Source of the DNA: Bacillota bacterium
GTDB taxonomy: Bacteria; Bacillota; Clostridia; Oscillospirales; Acutalibacteraceae
Length of the DNA: 16,466 nucleotides
Direction of reading: 5' to 3'
NCBI GenBank assembly: GCA_023397245.1
Contig: JAEWUH010000112.1
Span: 1 to 16,466, forward strand
The position numbers and the translations under genes are program-made. Positions 1-7,840 of the stretch are shown here, piece after piece; position 1 is the stretch's first letter; each line of letters starts with the position of its first letter. The notes under the pieces were generated by a model. It was not told the DNA's origin, made no database searches, and was given only the letters and a program-made list of their open reading frames with translations.

Positions 1-1
1 T

Positions 2-1045
2 TATAACACCAACCTGTTTTTTTGCATTTTCTTTTCCACAGGTATTACGCTGGATACCGAGGAGCTTGTGCTCGTCACCAGCCGCAGCCCGCGATATTAC
101 GTCAGCGCAGCTTATTGGGACCGTGACGGCTTATTGTGGAGTTTCCCGGCGGTTTTGGATGCAGACCACAGTTTGGCCCGGGATATGCTGCTGTACGTTT
201 TCAGCCGTCAGCGGAAAAATTTTGGTATCCATTCACGGTACATTGACGGCACCGTTTTGGAACCCGGTTTTGAGCTGGATGAATTAATGGCTCCGGTGCT
301 TGCGTTGGAGCGGTATGCAGACCGAACGGATGACCGCGCAATTCTTGAGGAAAGCAATGTAAAAACCGGAATCTCAGAAGTTTTGCATAAGCTGTCGCAG
401 CATCGCCATACCGATACTGCGCTGTACGATACGTTTTTGCAGCCTACAGATGATGAGTATGTTTACCGCTACCTTACCTATGACAACATTTTAGTCTGGA
501 AGGCACTGCGCGCGATTGCGCGCTTATATCCCGATTATAAGGAATTGGAGCAGTCCGCTGAGGAAATGAAAGCGGCGATTGCGCGGCACTGCATTAAAGA
601 ACAAAACGGCAAGCGCTTTTTTGCGTGGTCCGTGGATCTGGAGGGCCATTATGATATTTACGACGAACCGCCGGGCAGCCTGCAGATCTTGCCGTATCTC
701 GGCTTTTGTTCGCCGGAGGATGAAGTATACCGGAATACCGTCGAAATGATACGCTCGCCGGAATACAGGTACAGCTTCGCCGCAAGCAAGTTTGCCGAAA
801 TCGGCTGCCCGCATGCGCCGCATCCATGGATTCTCAGCGTGGCCAACAGCCTTCTGTGCGGCCGGTCGGCGCACTGTGCGGAATTTTTGCACAATGTTAT
901 CATGGATGATTTCATCGCTTGTGAAAGCGTGGATGAAATCACGGGCGTATGCACCACAGGCGCGGCCTTTGCTACCTGTGCGGGCTTTTTGTGCCATGCG
1001 ATGAAGGAGTGCAGAGAAGGGTTGGATCAGGGATATGAGAAATGA
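2..1045 (+). CDS. GH125-like (alpha/alpha)6-barrel glycoside hydrolase, 5'-truncated
   Basis: The frame is open from base 2 with no stop or convincing start before it, so the gene begins upstream of the window; an internal GTG at 68 is only an in-frame valine. The product resembles GH125, the metal-independent inverting exo-alpha-1,6-mannosidase family. By recalled alignment, YWDRDGLLWSFP matches the family's WLRDS block, GFELDELMAP matches the ELDSLCYP block, and PYLGFCSPEDEVY followed by SPEY matches PYLGYCSIDDEVY. The family's catalytic acid and base may correspond to the Asp pair at 449-454 and the Glu at 923-925 (ACESVDE). No signal peptide can be judged because the start is missing. The neighbouring genes point to alpha-glucoside metabolism, so alpha-mannosidase activity is not assured. 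The gene overlaps GH65 by 11 bases, which implies translational coupling. Family is fairly sure; substrate is unknown. Confidence 0.75.
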   Translation, partial: YNTNLFFCIFFSTGITLDTEELVLVTSRSPRYYVSAAYWDRDGLLWSFPAVLDADHSLARDMLLYVFSRQRKNFGIHSRYIDGTVLEPGFELDELMAPVLALERYADRTDDRAILEESNVKTGISEVLHKLSQHRHTDTALYDTFLQPTDDEYVYRYLTYDNILVWKALRAIARLYPDYKELEQSAEEMKAAIARHCIKEQNGKRFFAWSVDLEGHYDIYDEPPGSLQILPYLGFCSPEDEVYRNTVEMIRSPEYRYSFAASKFAEIGCPHAPHPWILSVANSLLCGRSAHCAEFLHNVIMDDFIACESVDEITGVCTTGAAFATCAGFLCHAMKECREGLDQGYEK

Positions 1046-3185
1046 TGTAAAACTTGAAAAATGGAGCGTTTCAGCCGAAAACAGGGGATGGACGGATGAT
1101 TTTCTGGAAAGCGTTTTTTTCACCGGGAACGGGCGAATGGGCGCGCGCGGCTATCTTTCCCTTACTCCGGACGCGCCCCCCGAAAAGACAGGGTTGTATA
1201 TCGCGGGGATATTTGGGCAGCTAAAGGCGGGAATTACGGACTTTGTGAATCTGCCTACCCCGATTTACGCACAGGTGGAAGCGGATGGCCGCCCGCTAAA
1301 GAGTACTGAGGAAAACGTTCGCCGCAATCTCAATTTACACAACGGACTGTTCACGGCAGAGTATACCTTAGACTGTGCAGGAAAACTTTTGCGGGTTTGC
1401 GAAGAACGCTTTTTCTCCCTTTGCAACACGGGGCTATTGGTACAGCGCATCACTTTGACGCCCGACAGGGAAATGGCGCTGAAAATTTCCGGCGGAATTC
1501 ACACCGCCTGCTGCAACTTGCCGGTAGCGGACGACCAGACAAAGGAAAATACGGAAACCGTGCAGCTTGTATCCATTGAGCAGACAAACATTTCAGAACG
1601 CGGTTTATCCGTACAGCTCTGCACAAAAGGCACGGGAATCGAGATTCATGAAAAAGCTGCATATCATATAAATAATTTAGAACCCGAAGGAACTTTTCAG
1701 GATGAACAAGGCGCGGGGCTTATTTTTTCCGGTGCTGCAATTCCTCAAAAGTCCTATGTATTGGAGCAGTGCACTTTCATAACGACCAGCCGCGACAAAG
1801 ACCCACGCATTCAAAGGCAAAATTCACAGTGGAGCTTTAATTCACTTTTGCAGGCAAACGAAACCGCGTGGGCGCAGCGGTGGGAAACAGCAAATGTTGA
1901 AATTGAAGGCGCCGACCAGGCGGACGCGGCTTTGCGCTATATAATATTTCAGTTAATTGCAAATGATTCGGCAAGGGATTCCTCGGTAAGCATTGGCGCG
2001 CGGGGGCTGACGCATACCCGTTACAAAGGGTGCTATTTTTGGGATACCGATTTGTTTATGATGCCCTTTTACCTTTACACGGACTCCGAGGCGGCGAAGA
2101 ACCTGATGCAGTACCGTGCAGATACCCTGCCGCAGGCAAAGACACATGCACGTAAAATGAACGGCGAGGGCGCGCGTTACCCGTGGATGGCGTCCTTCGA
2201 CGGAAGCGAACAGTGTGAAAGCTGGGATATCGGCGCTTCGGAACTGCATATTACAGCGGACGTGGTGTACGCACTGAATGATTACATAAACATGACGGGC
2301 GATATGAATTTCTACGCAAAGGGTGCAGCCGAAATTTACGTTGAAACCGCACGCTTCTGGCTCAGCCGCTACACGCCGGACTCTGAAACAGGCGGAGTCA
2401 ACCTCCTTTTCTGCAAGGGGCCGGACGAATACTGCGGCATTACCAGCAATAATCTTTACACGAATATGCTTGTAAAGCAAAACCTCGTGCTTGCGCAGGA
2501 AGCGGCGGAATATCTTTACAAACACGATCGGAGTACTTATCAGCGCCTTAACATTACAGGGGAAGAAACGGAAAAATGGAACCGGTTAAAAAATGAGATC
2601 AAGCTGCCGAAGAATCCGGTAACCGGCCACTGGCGGCAGGATGATACGTTCCATTTGCTGGAGCCCGTAAACATTTCCGATTTGAAGCAAAACGACTCCG
2701 CAAGCTACCACAACGTGTGCTTTGACCGTCTGCAGCGGTATCGGGTAATCAAACAGGCGGATGTGATTCTGCTGATGAGCCGCTTTCCGGAAAAATTTTC
2801 GCCGGAGGAAAAGCGCATGGCCTGGGATGATTTTGAACCGCTGTGTCTTCACGATTCTACATTAAGCTTTGCCACGCATGCATTGTTTGCCGCACAGAAC
2901 AATTATTCAGAGGAGGCGCAGAAATACTTTGAAAAAGCTGTCCTTCTGGATTTGCGGAATGTTATGGAAAACACGGGGGAAGAGGGGCTGCACATGGCTT
3001 GTTTCGGAGAAAGCTGGCAGGCGGCAGTGCTTGGGTTCGGCGGATTGTCCTTTGAAAACGGCGAGCCAAAACTAACCCCCCGTCTTCCGCAGAAATGGAA
3101 GAAAATGAGTTTCCGCTTTTATTATCACGGAAAACAGTATGAAGCCAGTGCAGGACAGAAGGATGCTTCACTGCAAATGCTTTAG
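1035..3185 (+). CDS. GH65 inverting disaccharide phosphorylase (kojibiose/nigerose/maltose-phosphorylase type)
   Basis: This 716-residue protein has the GH65 layout: an N-terminal beta-sandwich (about 1-270), a helical linker, an (alpha/alpha)6 catalytic barrel (about 300-670) and a short C-terminal beta-region. The N-terminal block ESVFFTGNGRMGARGYL (25-41) and YFWDTDLFMMPF (W336, D337) are family hallmarks. The general acid is probably E465 in GPDEYCGITSNNLYTN. The phosphate-site loops are present: HDSTLS (S608, T609) and GLHMACFGESWQ (H653), matching Ser-Ser and His in maltose phosphorylase. This favours phosphorolysis over hydrolysis, yielding beta-glucose 1-phosphate and a sugar acceptor. 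There is no signal peptide, so it is cytoplasmic. At 716 residues it is slightly short for the family. The beta-phosphoglucomutase at 7126 supplies the next step. Linkage (alpha-1,2, 1,3, 1,4 or 1,1) cannot be read from sequence. The ATG at 1035 lies inside the preceding gene, with only a poor Shine-Dalgarno. Confidence 0.9.
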   Translation: MRNDVKLEKWSVSAENRGWTDDFLESVFFTGNGRMGARGYLSLTPDAPPEKTGLYIAGIFGQLKAGITDFVNLPTPIYAQVEADGRPLKSTEENVRRNLNLHNGLFTAEYTLDCAGKLLRVCEERFFSLCNTGLLVQRITLTPDREMALKISGGIHTACCNLPVADDQTKENTETVQLVSIEQTNISERGLSVQLCTKGTGIEIHEKAAYHINNLEPEGTFQDEQGAGLIFSGAAIPQKSYVLEQCTFITTSRDKDPRIQRQNSQWSFNSLLQANETAWAQRWETANVEIEGADQADAALRYIIFQLIANDSARDSSVSIGARGLTHTRYKGCYFWDTDLFMMPFYLYTDSEAAKNLMQYRADTLPQAKTHARKMNGEGARYPWMASFDGSEQCESWDIGASELHITADVVYALNDYINMTGDMNFYAKGAAEIYVETARFWLSRYTPDSETGGVNLLFCKGPDEYCGITSNNLYTNMLVKQNLVLAQEAAEYLYKHDRSTYQRLNITGEETEKWNRLKNEIKLPKNPVTGHWRQDDTFHLLEPVNISDLKQNDSASYHNVCFDRLQRYRVIKQADVILLMSRFPEKFSPEEKRMAWDDFEPLCLHDSTLSFATHALFAAQNNYSEEAQKYFEKAVLLDLRNVMENTGEEGLHMACFGESWQAAVLGFGGLSFENGEPKLTPRLPQKWKKMSFRFYYHGKQYEASAGQKDASLQML

Positions 3186-3201
3186 TTTGCGGAATGGGTA
3201 A

Positions 3202-3221
3202 AAACAATCCAATTATTGTTT
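3202..3221 (+). other. small AT-rich hairpin before the permease ribosome site
   Basis: AAACAAT (3202-3208) and ATTGTTT (3215-3221) form a 7-bp inverted repeat with a 6-base loop, in the 51-base gap between GH65 and the first permease. It abuts the Shine-Dalgarno AGGGGAG (3222-3228). It has no T-tract and is AT-rich, so it is a weak structure. It may tune translation of the permease or be incidental. Confidence 0.3.
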
Positions 3222-3236
3222 AGGGGAGAATAAGAT

Positions 3237-4157
3237 ATGAAGAATTCACGAACGTCCGGTTTCCGCATGGCGCTGCCGTTTTTGCTTCCCAGCCTCATTG
3301 GGTTTATTGTGTTCAGTGTTTTGCCGATTATCACGTCACTGTTTATCAGTCTGACGGACTGGGACGGTCTGAGCAAATTGACACTGGCAAGCAACTTTCA
3401 GGGATTCATGAAACAGTATTTTGTAGGCTTGTCAAATTACAGGGAGCTGTTCGGCAATGCTGAGCTTTATCAGGTGCTGATGAACACGCTGAAATTTGTG
3501 GCGCTTTATATTCCGCTGATGTTGGTGATATCCCTCTGTGTGGCCGGCGTGCTCAACAGTAAGGTGCGCGGCGTAGGCTTTTTTCGCGTGGTATATTACA
3601 TCCCGGTTATTACCTCCTGGGTTGCGGGTTCGTTGATTTGGAAATGGGTTCTGAACCCCAATTACGGAATTGTAAATTCTCTTTTGTCATTAATTGGAAT
3701 TGAAGGGCCCAAATGGCTGCAAAGCCCGCAATGGGCCATGCCGGCCATTGTGTTGGCTTCGGTGTGGAAGGATATGGGCTACTTCGGCCTGATGCTGCTT
3801 TCCGGTTTGCAGGGGATCAGCCGGGAGTATTATGAAGCGGCATCGATCGACGGCGCCAATAAGATCCGGTGCTTTTTCAAAATCACCCTTCCTCTTTTAA
3901 CTCCGACAATTTTCTTCGTATTGGTGATCGGCTTAATCAATTCGTTCCAGATTTTCCCGCAGGTTATGATTATGACGCCGGACGGCGGGCCGGGTGGGTC
4001 GACCATGGTGATGGTGGAACGTATTTACAAATACGGATTCAAGTATTATAAGATGGGCGCCGCCTCCGCATTAAGCTGGATCCTGTTTGCTATTATTATG
4101 GCATTTACCTTTGTGCAAATGAAATTACAGAAAAAGTGGGTGAATTACGATGACTGA
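3237..4157 (+). CDS. CUT1 sugar ABC transporter permease, MalF/UgpA type
   Basis: This 306-residue integral membrane protein is one half of the transmembrane channel of a carbohydrate ABC importer. Its N-terminus has the typical LPFLLPSLIGFIVFSVLPII membrane segment followed by SLTDWDG, as in MalF-type permeases. Several further hydrophobic helices follow, the last at the C-terminus before a short basic tail. The cytoplasmic EAA loop that docks the ATPase is visible as EAASIDGA (E200 to G206). A good ribosome site (AGGGGAG, 3222-3228) precedes the ATG. It overlaps the next permease gene by 8 bases. No binding protein or ATPase lies beside it; the binding protein may be upstream of the window and the ATPase a shared MsmK/MsmX-type protein. 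Substrate is inferred only from neighbours, an alpha-glucoside oligosaccharide. Confidence 0.92.
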   Translation: MKNSRTSGFRMALPFLLPSLIGFIVFSVLPIITSLFISLTDWDGLSKLTLASNFQGFMKQYFVGLSNYRELFGNAELYQVLMNTLKFVALYIPLMLVISLCVAGVLNSKVRGVGFFRVVYYIPVITSWVAGSLIWKWVLNPNYGIVNSLLSLIGIEGPKWLQSPQWAMPAIVLASVWKDMGYFGLMLLSGLQGISREYYEAASIDGANKIRCFFKITLPLLTPTIFFVLVIGLINSFQIFPQVMIMTPDGGPGGSTMVMVERIYKYGFKYYKMGAASALSWILFAIIMAFTFVQMKLQKKWVNYDD

Positions 4158-4989
4158 TTCATTAAAATTCAGGAGGATTACTGCAAAAACATTATATTAT
4201 ATTTTTGCACTGCTCATCGCAGTCATCGTATGTATCCCGTTTTTCTGGATGCTGGTAACCTCTTTAAAGAGTAAGGGAGCGCTGATGCTTCTGCCTGTGG
4301 AGTGGATTCCCCAAAACCCCACGCTGGACGCTTACCGCAAACTGTTTACCATTCCGAATTTCAATTCATCCATAATCAACAGCTTTTATATTGCCATATC
4401 CAGTACGGCACTCCGGCTGCTGTGCGCGGCTATGGCTGCCTTTGCACTGACCAAAATTCCGTTCCGCGGGCGGGAAGTGATTTTTGGACTGTTTGTTACC
4501 GCATTGATGATTCCTTCGCAAACGACATTTATCCCGCTGTTCATTGTGATGAATAAGCTGAATTTGATAAACAACCTCAATGCGTTTCTGTTTCTGCAGT
4601 TATTTAATGCGTTTGCCATTTTTATGCTGCGCCAGAAAATGCTTACCATCAACAATGCGTTTATCGAGGCCGCAATCATCGACGGAGCCGGAATGGGACG
4701 CGTATTCTTTAAAATTATCCTTCCCCTGTGTCCCGGCACTTTAGCAACACTTGCAATTTTATCGTTCATGGATTTATGGAATGACTACCTTCTGCCGCTG
4801 GTTCTGCTTACCGACCGTGCGAATTATACCCTTCCGCTCATTCTGAATTCGATGCAGGGGCAGTACAGCAACCAGTATAACCTTATGATGGCGGGCAGTC
4901 TTGTGTCCATTATTCCCATTCTCATTGTGTATGTCTGTGCACAAAAATATTTTAAGGAAGGACTGACGGTCGGCGGGGTAAAGGGCTGA
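4150..4989 (+). CDS. CUT1 sugar ABC transporter permease, MalG type
   Basis: This 279-residue partner permease of the preceding gene shows the MalG pattern. A first membrane helix (about 15-35) ends in FWMLVTSLK, a periplasmic-side loop carries the typical P.NPTLDAY-like stretch, and several more helices follow. The EAA loop reads EAAIIDGAG (E173 to G180), followed by a FFKIILPL helix. The C-terminus (YFKEGLTVGGVKG) is the common ending of this family. The start overlaps the stop of the upstream permease by 8 bases, consistent with coupled synthesis of a 1:1 heterodimer. GH31 begins 15 bases downstream, so the transporter and enzymes are probably one operon. Confidence 0.92.
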   Translation: MTDSLKFRRITAKTLYYIFALLIAVIVCIPFFWMLVTSLKSKGALMLLPVEWIPQNPTLDAYRKLFTIPNFNSSIINSFYIAISSTALRLLCAAMAAFALTKIPFRGREVIFGLFVTALMIPSQTTFIPLFIVMNKLNLINNLNAFLFLQLFNAFAIFMLRQKMLTINNAFIEAAIIDGAGMGRVFFKIILPLCPGTLATLAILSFMDLWNDYLLPLVLLTDRANYTLPLILNSMQGQYSNQYNLMMAGSLVSIIPILIVYVCAQKYFKEGLTVGGVKG

Positions 4990-5004
4990 CCGCGGAACCG
5001 CAAA

Positions 5005-6987
5005 ATGAAAAGATTCAATTTTTCCGTTCTGAATTCCGAGCTGACTTTTCCGTTCCGCGGAGGAACTGCCGAGCTTCAATGGCGTAAATGCGGAGAAGCC
5101 GCTGTGCTTACCGTTAGTCTGCCCTATGCTGCTGCTTACGGCATGGGCGAGAAATATGATTGCCTGAATCAAAAAGGACACACCGTCAGAAACCGTGTTG
5201 AAGAGCAATTTTGCCATCAGGGGGATAAAACATACTGCCCTGCTCCGTTTTTCATCACGGACACCGGGTTTGGGCTGTATGTGGAAACAGATTGTGAAAC
5301 GGAATTCGATTTTCGTGAAAAAATTACGGTTTCCATGCCGTCCGGCGCGGCGGTCGTACTCTTTGTGGGCACGCCGGATACCATAATTTCAGAATACATG
5401 TCTCTTTTCGGCTCTGCAAAGCTGCCCCCCAAATGGGCATTCGGACCGTGGATATCCGCGAATCACTGGAATACGCAGCAAAAAGCGGAGGAACAGCTTG
5501 AGCAGCTTCATAAATATCAATTTCCTGCAACGGTTCTGGTACTGGAAGCGTGGAGCGACGAAGCTACCTTTTACATCTTTAACGGAGCAAAATATACCCC
5601 TGTGGCAGGCGGCGAGACTTTAAAATATTCTGATTTCGATTTTAGCCAAGGTTTATGGCCGAATCCCCGCGGTATGATCAATAAATTCCATAATGAAGGC
5701 GTACATCTTGTTTTATGGCAGATACCGGTATACAAAAAACAAGGGCCGGAAGAGTCAATCAATATACAAAATGAAAAGGATCGTGCGTTTGCTGCCGAGC
5801 AGAAATTGTGCGTTCAAACCGATGCCGGTATGCCGTATCAGATTCCGGACGGTCACTGGTTTTCCGGCTCCATGATTCCGGATTTTACAAATTCGGAATC
5901 GGAGCGCCTTTGGTTTGAAAAACGCAAATATTTGTTGGAGATCGGTGTTGACGGATTTAAAACCGACGGCGGTGAATTTATTTACCGCTCCGATTTACAG
6001 TTCGCAGACGGCTCTGACGGGAGCCGGATGAAGAACCAATACGTGCAAAGCTATACTGCCGCCTACACAAAATTTCTTGGTGCAGACCGCGTGTTGTTCA
6101 GCCGCGCGGGTTATTCCGGCCAGCACACTACACCCATACTTTGGGCCGGCGATCAGCAAAGTGATAACGGCGAGCTGAAAAGCGCTTTGTGCGCAGGACT
6201 TTCCGCCGCAATGACCGGAATCCCGTTCTGGGGATTTGACATTGCCGGTTTTGCGGGCCCGATGCCGTCGCTGGATCTTTATCGCCGCGCCACGCAGCTC
6301 GCGTGTTTCTGTCCGGTGATGCAGTGGCATTCCGAACCGGATGGCGGACAGTTCCGGGAGCTGATGCCCACGGCAGAATGTAATAACGAGCGCAGTCCGT
6401 GGAATCTGGCAACCCTCTATCATGCGCCGGAATTTATAAATGAGATGCGCTTCTGGCATAATTTACGAATGAGCCTGTTGCCGTATCTTTACAGTACGGC
6501 TCTCGACTGCGTTCATGAAAACCGCCCCATGCTGCGTCCGCTTGCTTATGCTTTTCCCGACGACAAAGCGGTGCGAGACATGGATCATGAGTTTTTGCTG
6601 GGAGAAAGTCTTCTCATTGCCCCGGTACTGGAAGAAAACGCACAGAGACGGCTTGTATATTTACCGCACGGCGTATGGTACGACCTGTTCACCGGTGAAA
6701 TGCGGCAGGGCAGCCAAACGGTTGAAGCGATCTGTTCAGACAGGATTCCGGTATATCTGCGCGCCGGATACGGCATTGCGCTGAACTTGGATGCATCGCT
6801 GAAGCTCGGAGAAAGCGTCGGGAACAGAGTGGACGGCTACCAAAATCTGCATTTTCTCCTTGCAGGTGAAAACGGCATCTGTCATTTTAAAGATGACCTT
6901 GGGAATGACTTCACTCTTGAATGGAATATGTCAACATGGAAGCAGTCCGGGCATTCTGTTTCTCCGTTTACCGTGAAAATCGTTTAA
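5005..6987 (+). CDS. GH31 family retaining alpha-glycosidase
   Basis: This 660-residue protein has an N-terminal beta-sandwich with AAAYGMGEKYDCLNQKG, then a (beta/alpha)8 barrel from about residue 140 and C-terminal beta-domains. The likely nucleophile is D321 in VDGFKTDGGEF and the likely acid/base is D383 in LWAGDQQSDNG. The FWGFDIAGF and CPVMQWHSEP motifs are also typical of GH31. The KTD-x-GE nucleophile motif is closer to YicI-like (alpha-xylosidase) members than to the DMNE motif of classical alpha-1,4-glucosidases, so linkage and sugar are uncertain. It has no signal peptide, so it is cytoplasmic and acts on imported oligosaccharides. The Shine-Dalgarno is weak (CGGAA about 12 bases upstream), and the gene follows the permease by 15 bases. 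A transglycosylase role is possible but not shown. Confidence 0.9.
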   Translation: MKRFNFSVLNSELTFPFRGGTAELQWRKCGEAAVLTVSLPYAAAYGMGEKYDCLNQKGHTVRNRVEEQFCHQGDKTYCPAPFFITDTGFGLYVETDCETEFDFREKITVSMPSGAAVVLFVGTPDTIISEYMSLFGSAKLPPKWAFGPWISANHWNTQQKAEEQLEQLHKYQFPATVLVLEAWSDEATFYIFNGAKYTPVAGGETLKYSDFDFSQGLWPNPRGMINKFHNEGVHLVLWQIPVYKKQGPEESINIQNEKDRAFAAEQKLCVQTDAGMPYQIPDGHWFSGSMIPDFTNSESERLWFEKRKYLLEIGVDGFKTDGGEFIYRSDLQFADGSDGSRMKNQYVQSYTAAYTKFLGADRVLFSRAGYSGQHTTPILWAGDQQSDNGELKSALCAGLSAAMTGIPFWGFDIAGFAGPMPSLDLYRRATQLACFCPVMQWHSEPDGGQFRELMPTAECNNERSPWNLATLYHAPEFINEMRFWHNLRMSLLPYLYSTALDCVHENRPMLRPLAYAFPDDKAVRDMDHEFLLGESLLIAPVLEENAQRRLVYLPHGVWYDLFTGEMRQGSQTVEAICSDRIPVYLRAGYGIALNLDASLKLGESVGNRVDGYQNLHFLLAGENGICHFKDDLGNDFTLEWNMSTWKQSGHSVSPFTVKIV

Positions 6988-6988
6988 G

Positions 6989-7035
6989 CCGCTAATGCAT
7001 TTATCATCTTAGCACCAACTTAGCGGAAATCTAGC
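6989..7035 (+). repeat. 11-bp phased TTAGC repeats with an opposing GCTAA arm
   Basis: After the GH31 stop, units ending in TTAGC, TTAGC and CTAGC finish at 7013, 7024 and 7035, an exact 11-bp period. The first two 11-mers (7003-7013, 7014-7024) match at 9 of 11 positions; the third matches the second at 6 of 11. CCGCTAA (6989-6995) is the inverse of TTAGCGG (7020-7026), so a 7-bp stem with a 24-base loop can also form. This could be a phased protein-binding site or chance. Confidence 0.35.
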
Positions 7036-7058
7036 TTTCAATCAAAAACAAAATTTTT

Positions 7059-7084
7059 GCTTCCTTTGGGAGGCTTGTATTTTT
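7059..7084 (+). terminator. possible weak intrinsic terminator or attenuator after GH31
   Basis: GCTTCC (7059-7064) pairs with GGAGGC (7069-7074) across a TTTG loop, giving a 6-bp stem with one G-U pair, followed directly by the T-rich tract TTGTATTTTT. It would partly separate the GH31 gene from the beta-phosphoglucomutase gene. The stem is short, so read-through is likely. I found no convincing promoter between it and the next start, so attenuation is more plausible than full termination. Confidence 0.35.
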
Positions 7085-7125
7085 GCAGCCAAAATGCAAT
7101 TTTAAAAAAGAAGACGAGGCATTTT

Positions 7126-7767
7126 ATGAAAAAATATGAAGGTATTATTTTTGATTTGGATGGGGTTATCTGCCATACCGACCATTATCACTATCTGGCT
7201 TGGAAACAACTTGCAGACCGCCTCGGTATCTATTTTGACGAACATATTAACAACCGCCTGCGTGGTGTAAGCCGTATGGAAAGTTTGGAAATCATACTTG
7301 AAAACAGCAAAAGAGTATATACCGATACGGAAAAAATTGAATTTGCGAAGCAGAAAAATGAATCTTACCGTCAGCTTTTGGCGAGGATGTCCCCTGCGGA
7401 TCTGCCCGCCGAAGTAAAAAATACACTGAATGCTTTACGGAAAAGCGGCTGCAAACTGGCCATTGGTTCATCCAGTAAAAATGCCCGATTCATATTAGAA
7501 CGTATCGGCTTGGCAAATTACTTTGATGCAGTCACAGACGGCTGCCAAATTAAACACTCAAAACCGGATCCGGAGGTATTCCTGCTTGCGGCACAGCAAT
7601 TAGGCCTTGCTCCCCAAGACTGCCTTGTTGTAGAAGATGCAGCGATGGGAATTGAAGCGGCGATACGCGGCGGCTTTAACGCGGCCGGCCTTGGCGAAGC
7701 AAAAACATGTAAGGCAGCAAAATATCATCTTTCAAGATTCGGGGAATTGGAAGATATTATAAACTGA
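7126..7767 (+). CDS. pgmB: beta-phosphoglucomutase (HAD superfamily)
   Basis: This 213-residue HAD phosphotransferase interconverts beta-glucose 1-phosphate and glucose 6-phosphate. Motif I is FDLDGV with nucleophile D10 and acid/base D12. The helical cap carries H22 (HYHYLAW) and GVSR (R50), a signature of beta-phosphoglucomutase rather than a generic phosphatase. Motif II is IGSSSKNA (S115, K118), motif III is SKPDP (K146), and motif IV is EDAAMGIEAA (E170, D171). Length matches the family (about 215-220). The ATG at 7126 is preferred, with GACGAGG upstream; an in-frame TTG at 7057 would add an unlikely 23-residue extension overlapping a hairpin. It completes the GH65 pathway by feeding the phosphorolysis product into glycolysis. 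It ends just before the shared terminator. Confidence 0.93.
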   Translation: MKKYEGIIFDLDGVICHTDHYHYLAWKQLADRLGIYFDEHINNRLRGVSRMESLEIILENSKRVYTDTEKIEFAKQKNESYRQLLARMSPADLPAEVKNTLNALRKSGCKLAIGSSSKNARFILERIGLANYFDAVTDGCQIKHSKPDPEVFLLAAQQLGLAPQDCLVVEDAAMGIEAAIRGGFNAAGLGEAKTCKAAKYHLSRFGELEDIIN

Positions 7768-7776
7768 AACACGCAA

Positions 7777-7825
7777 AAAATCGCCCGGAAAATCCGCAAT
7801 ATGCGGGTTTAATCCGGGCGATTTT
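7777..7825. terminator. strong bidirectional intrinsic terminator between convergent operons
   Basis: AAAATCGCCCGGA (7777-7789) is a perfect 13-bp complement of TCCGGGCGATTTT (7813-7825). Inside it, CCGCA (7794-7798) pairs with TGCGG (7802-7806) around a 3-base loop, and AAAT pairs with GTTT, leaving only a small AA bulge. The T-rich tail ATTTTAT serves the + strand and the six-A run at 7775-7780 gives a T6 tail on the - strand. It lies between the stops of beta-phosphoglucomutase (+) and GH13 (-), so it can end both transcripts. Confidence 0.88.
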
Positions 7826-7840
7826 ATCGTTATTAGCTAC

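Noticed and set aside
524..1123. 199-codon open frame on the - strand
   Set aside because: It is antisense to the conserved C-terminal half of the GH125-like gene and to the start of GH65.
1953..2525. 190-codon open frame on the - strand
   Set aside because: It is a shadow of the GH65 catalytic barrel region, with no ribosome site or recognisable motif.
7057..7125. TTG start extending beta-phosphoglucomutase by 23 residues
   Set aside because: The extension overlaps a hairpin, lacks a suitable ribosome site and is absent from the family; the ATG at 7126 gives the normal N-terminus.
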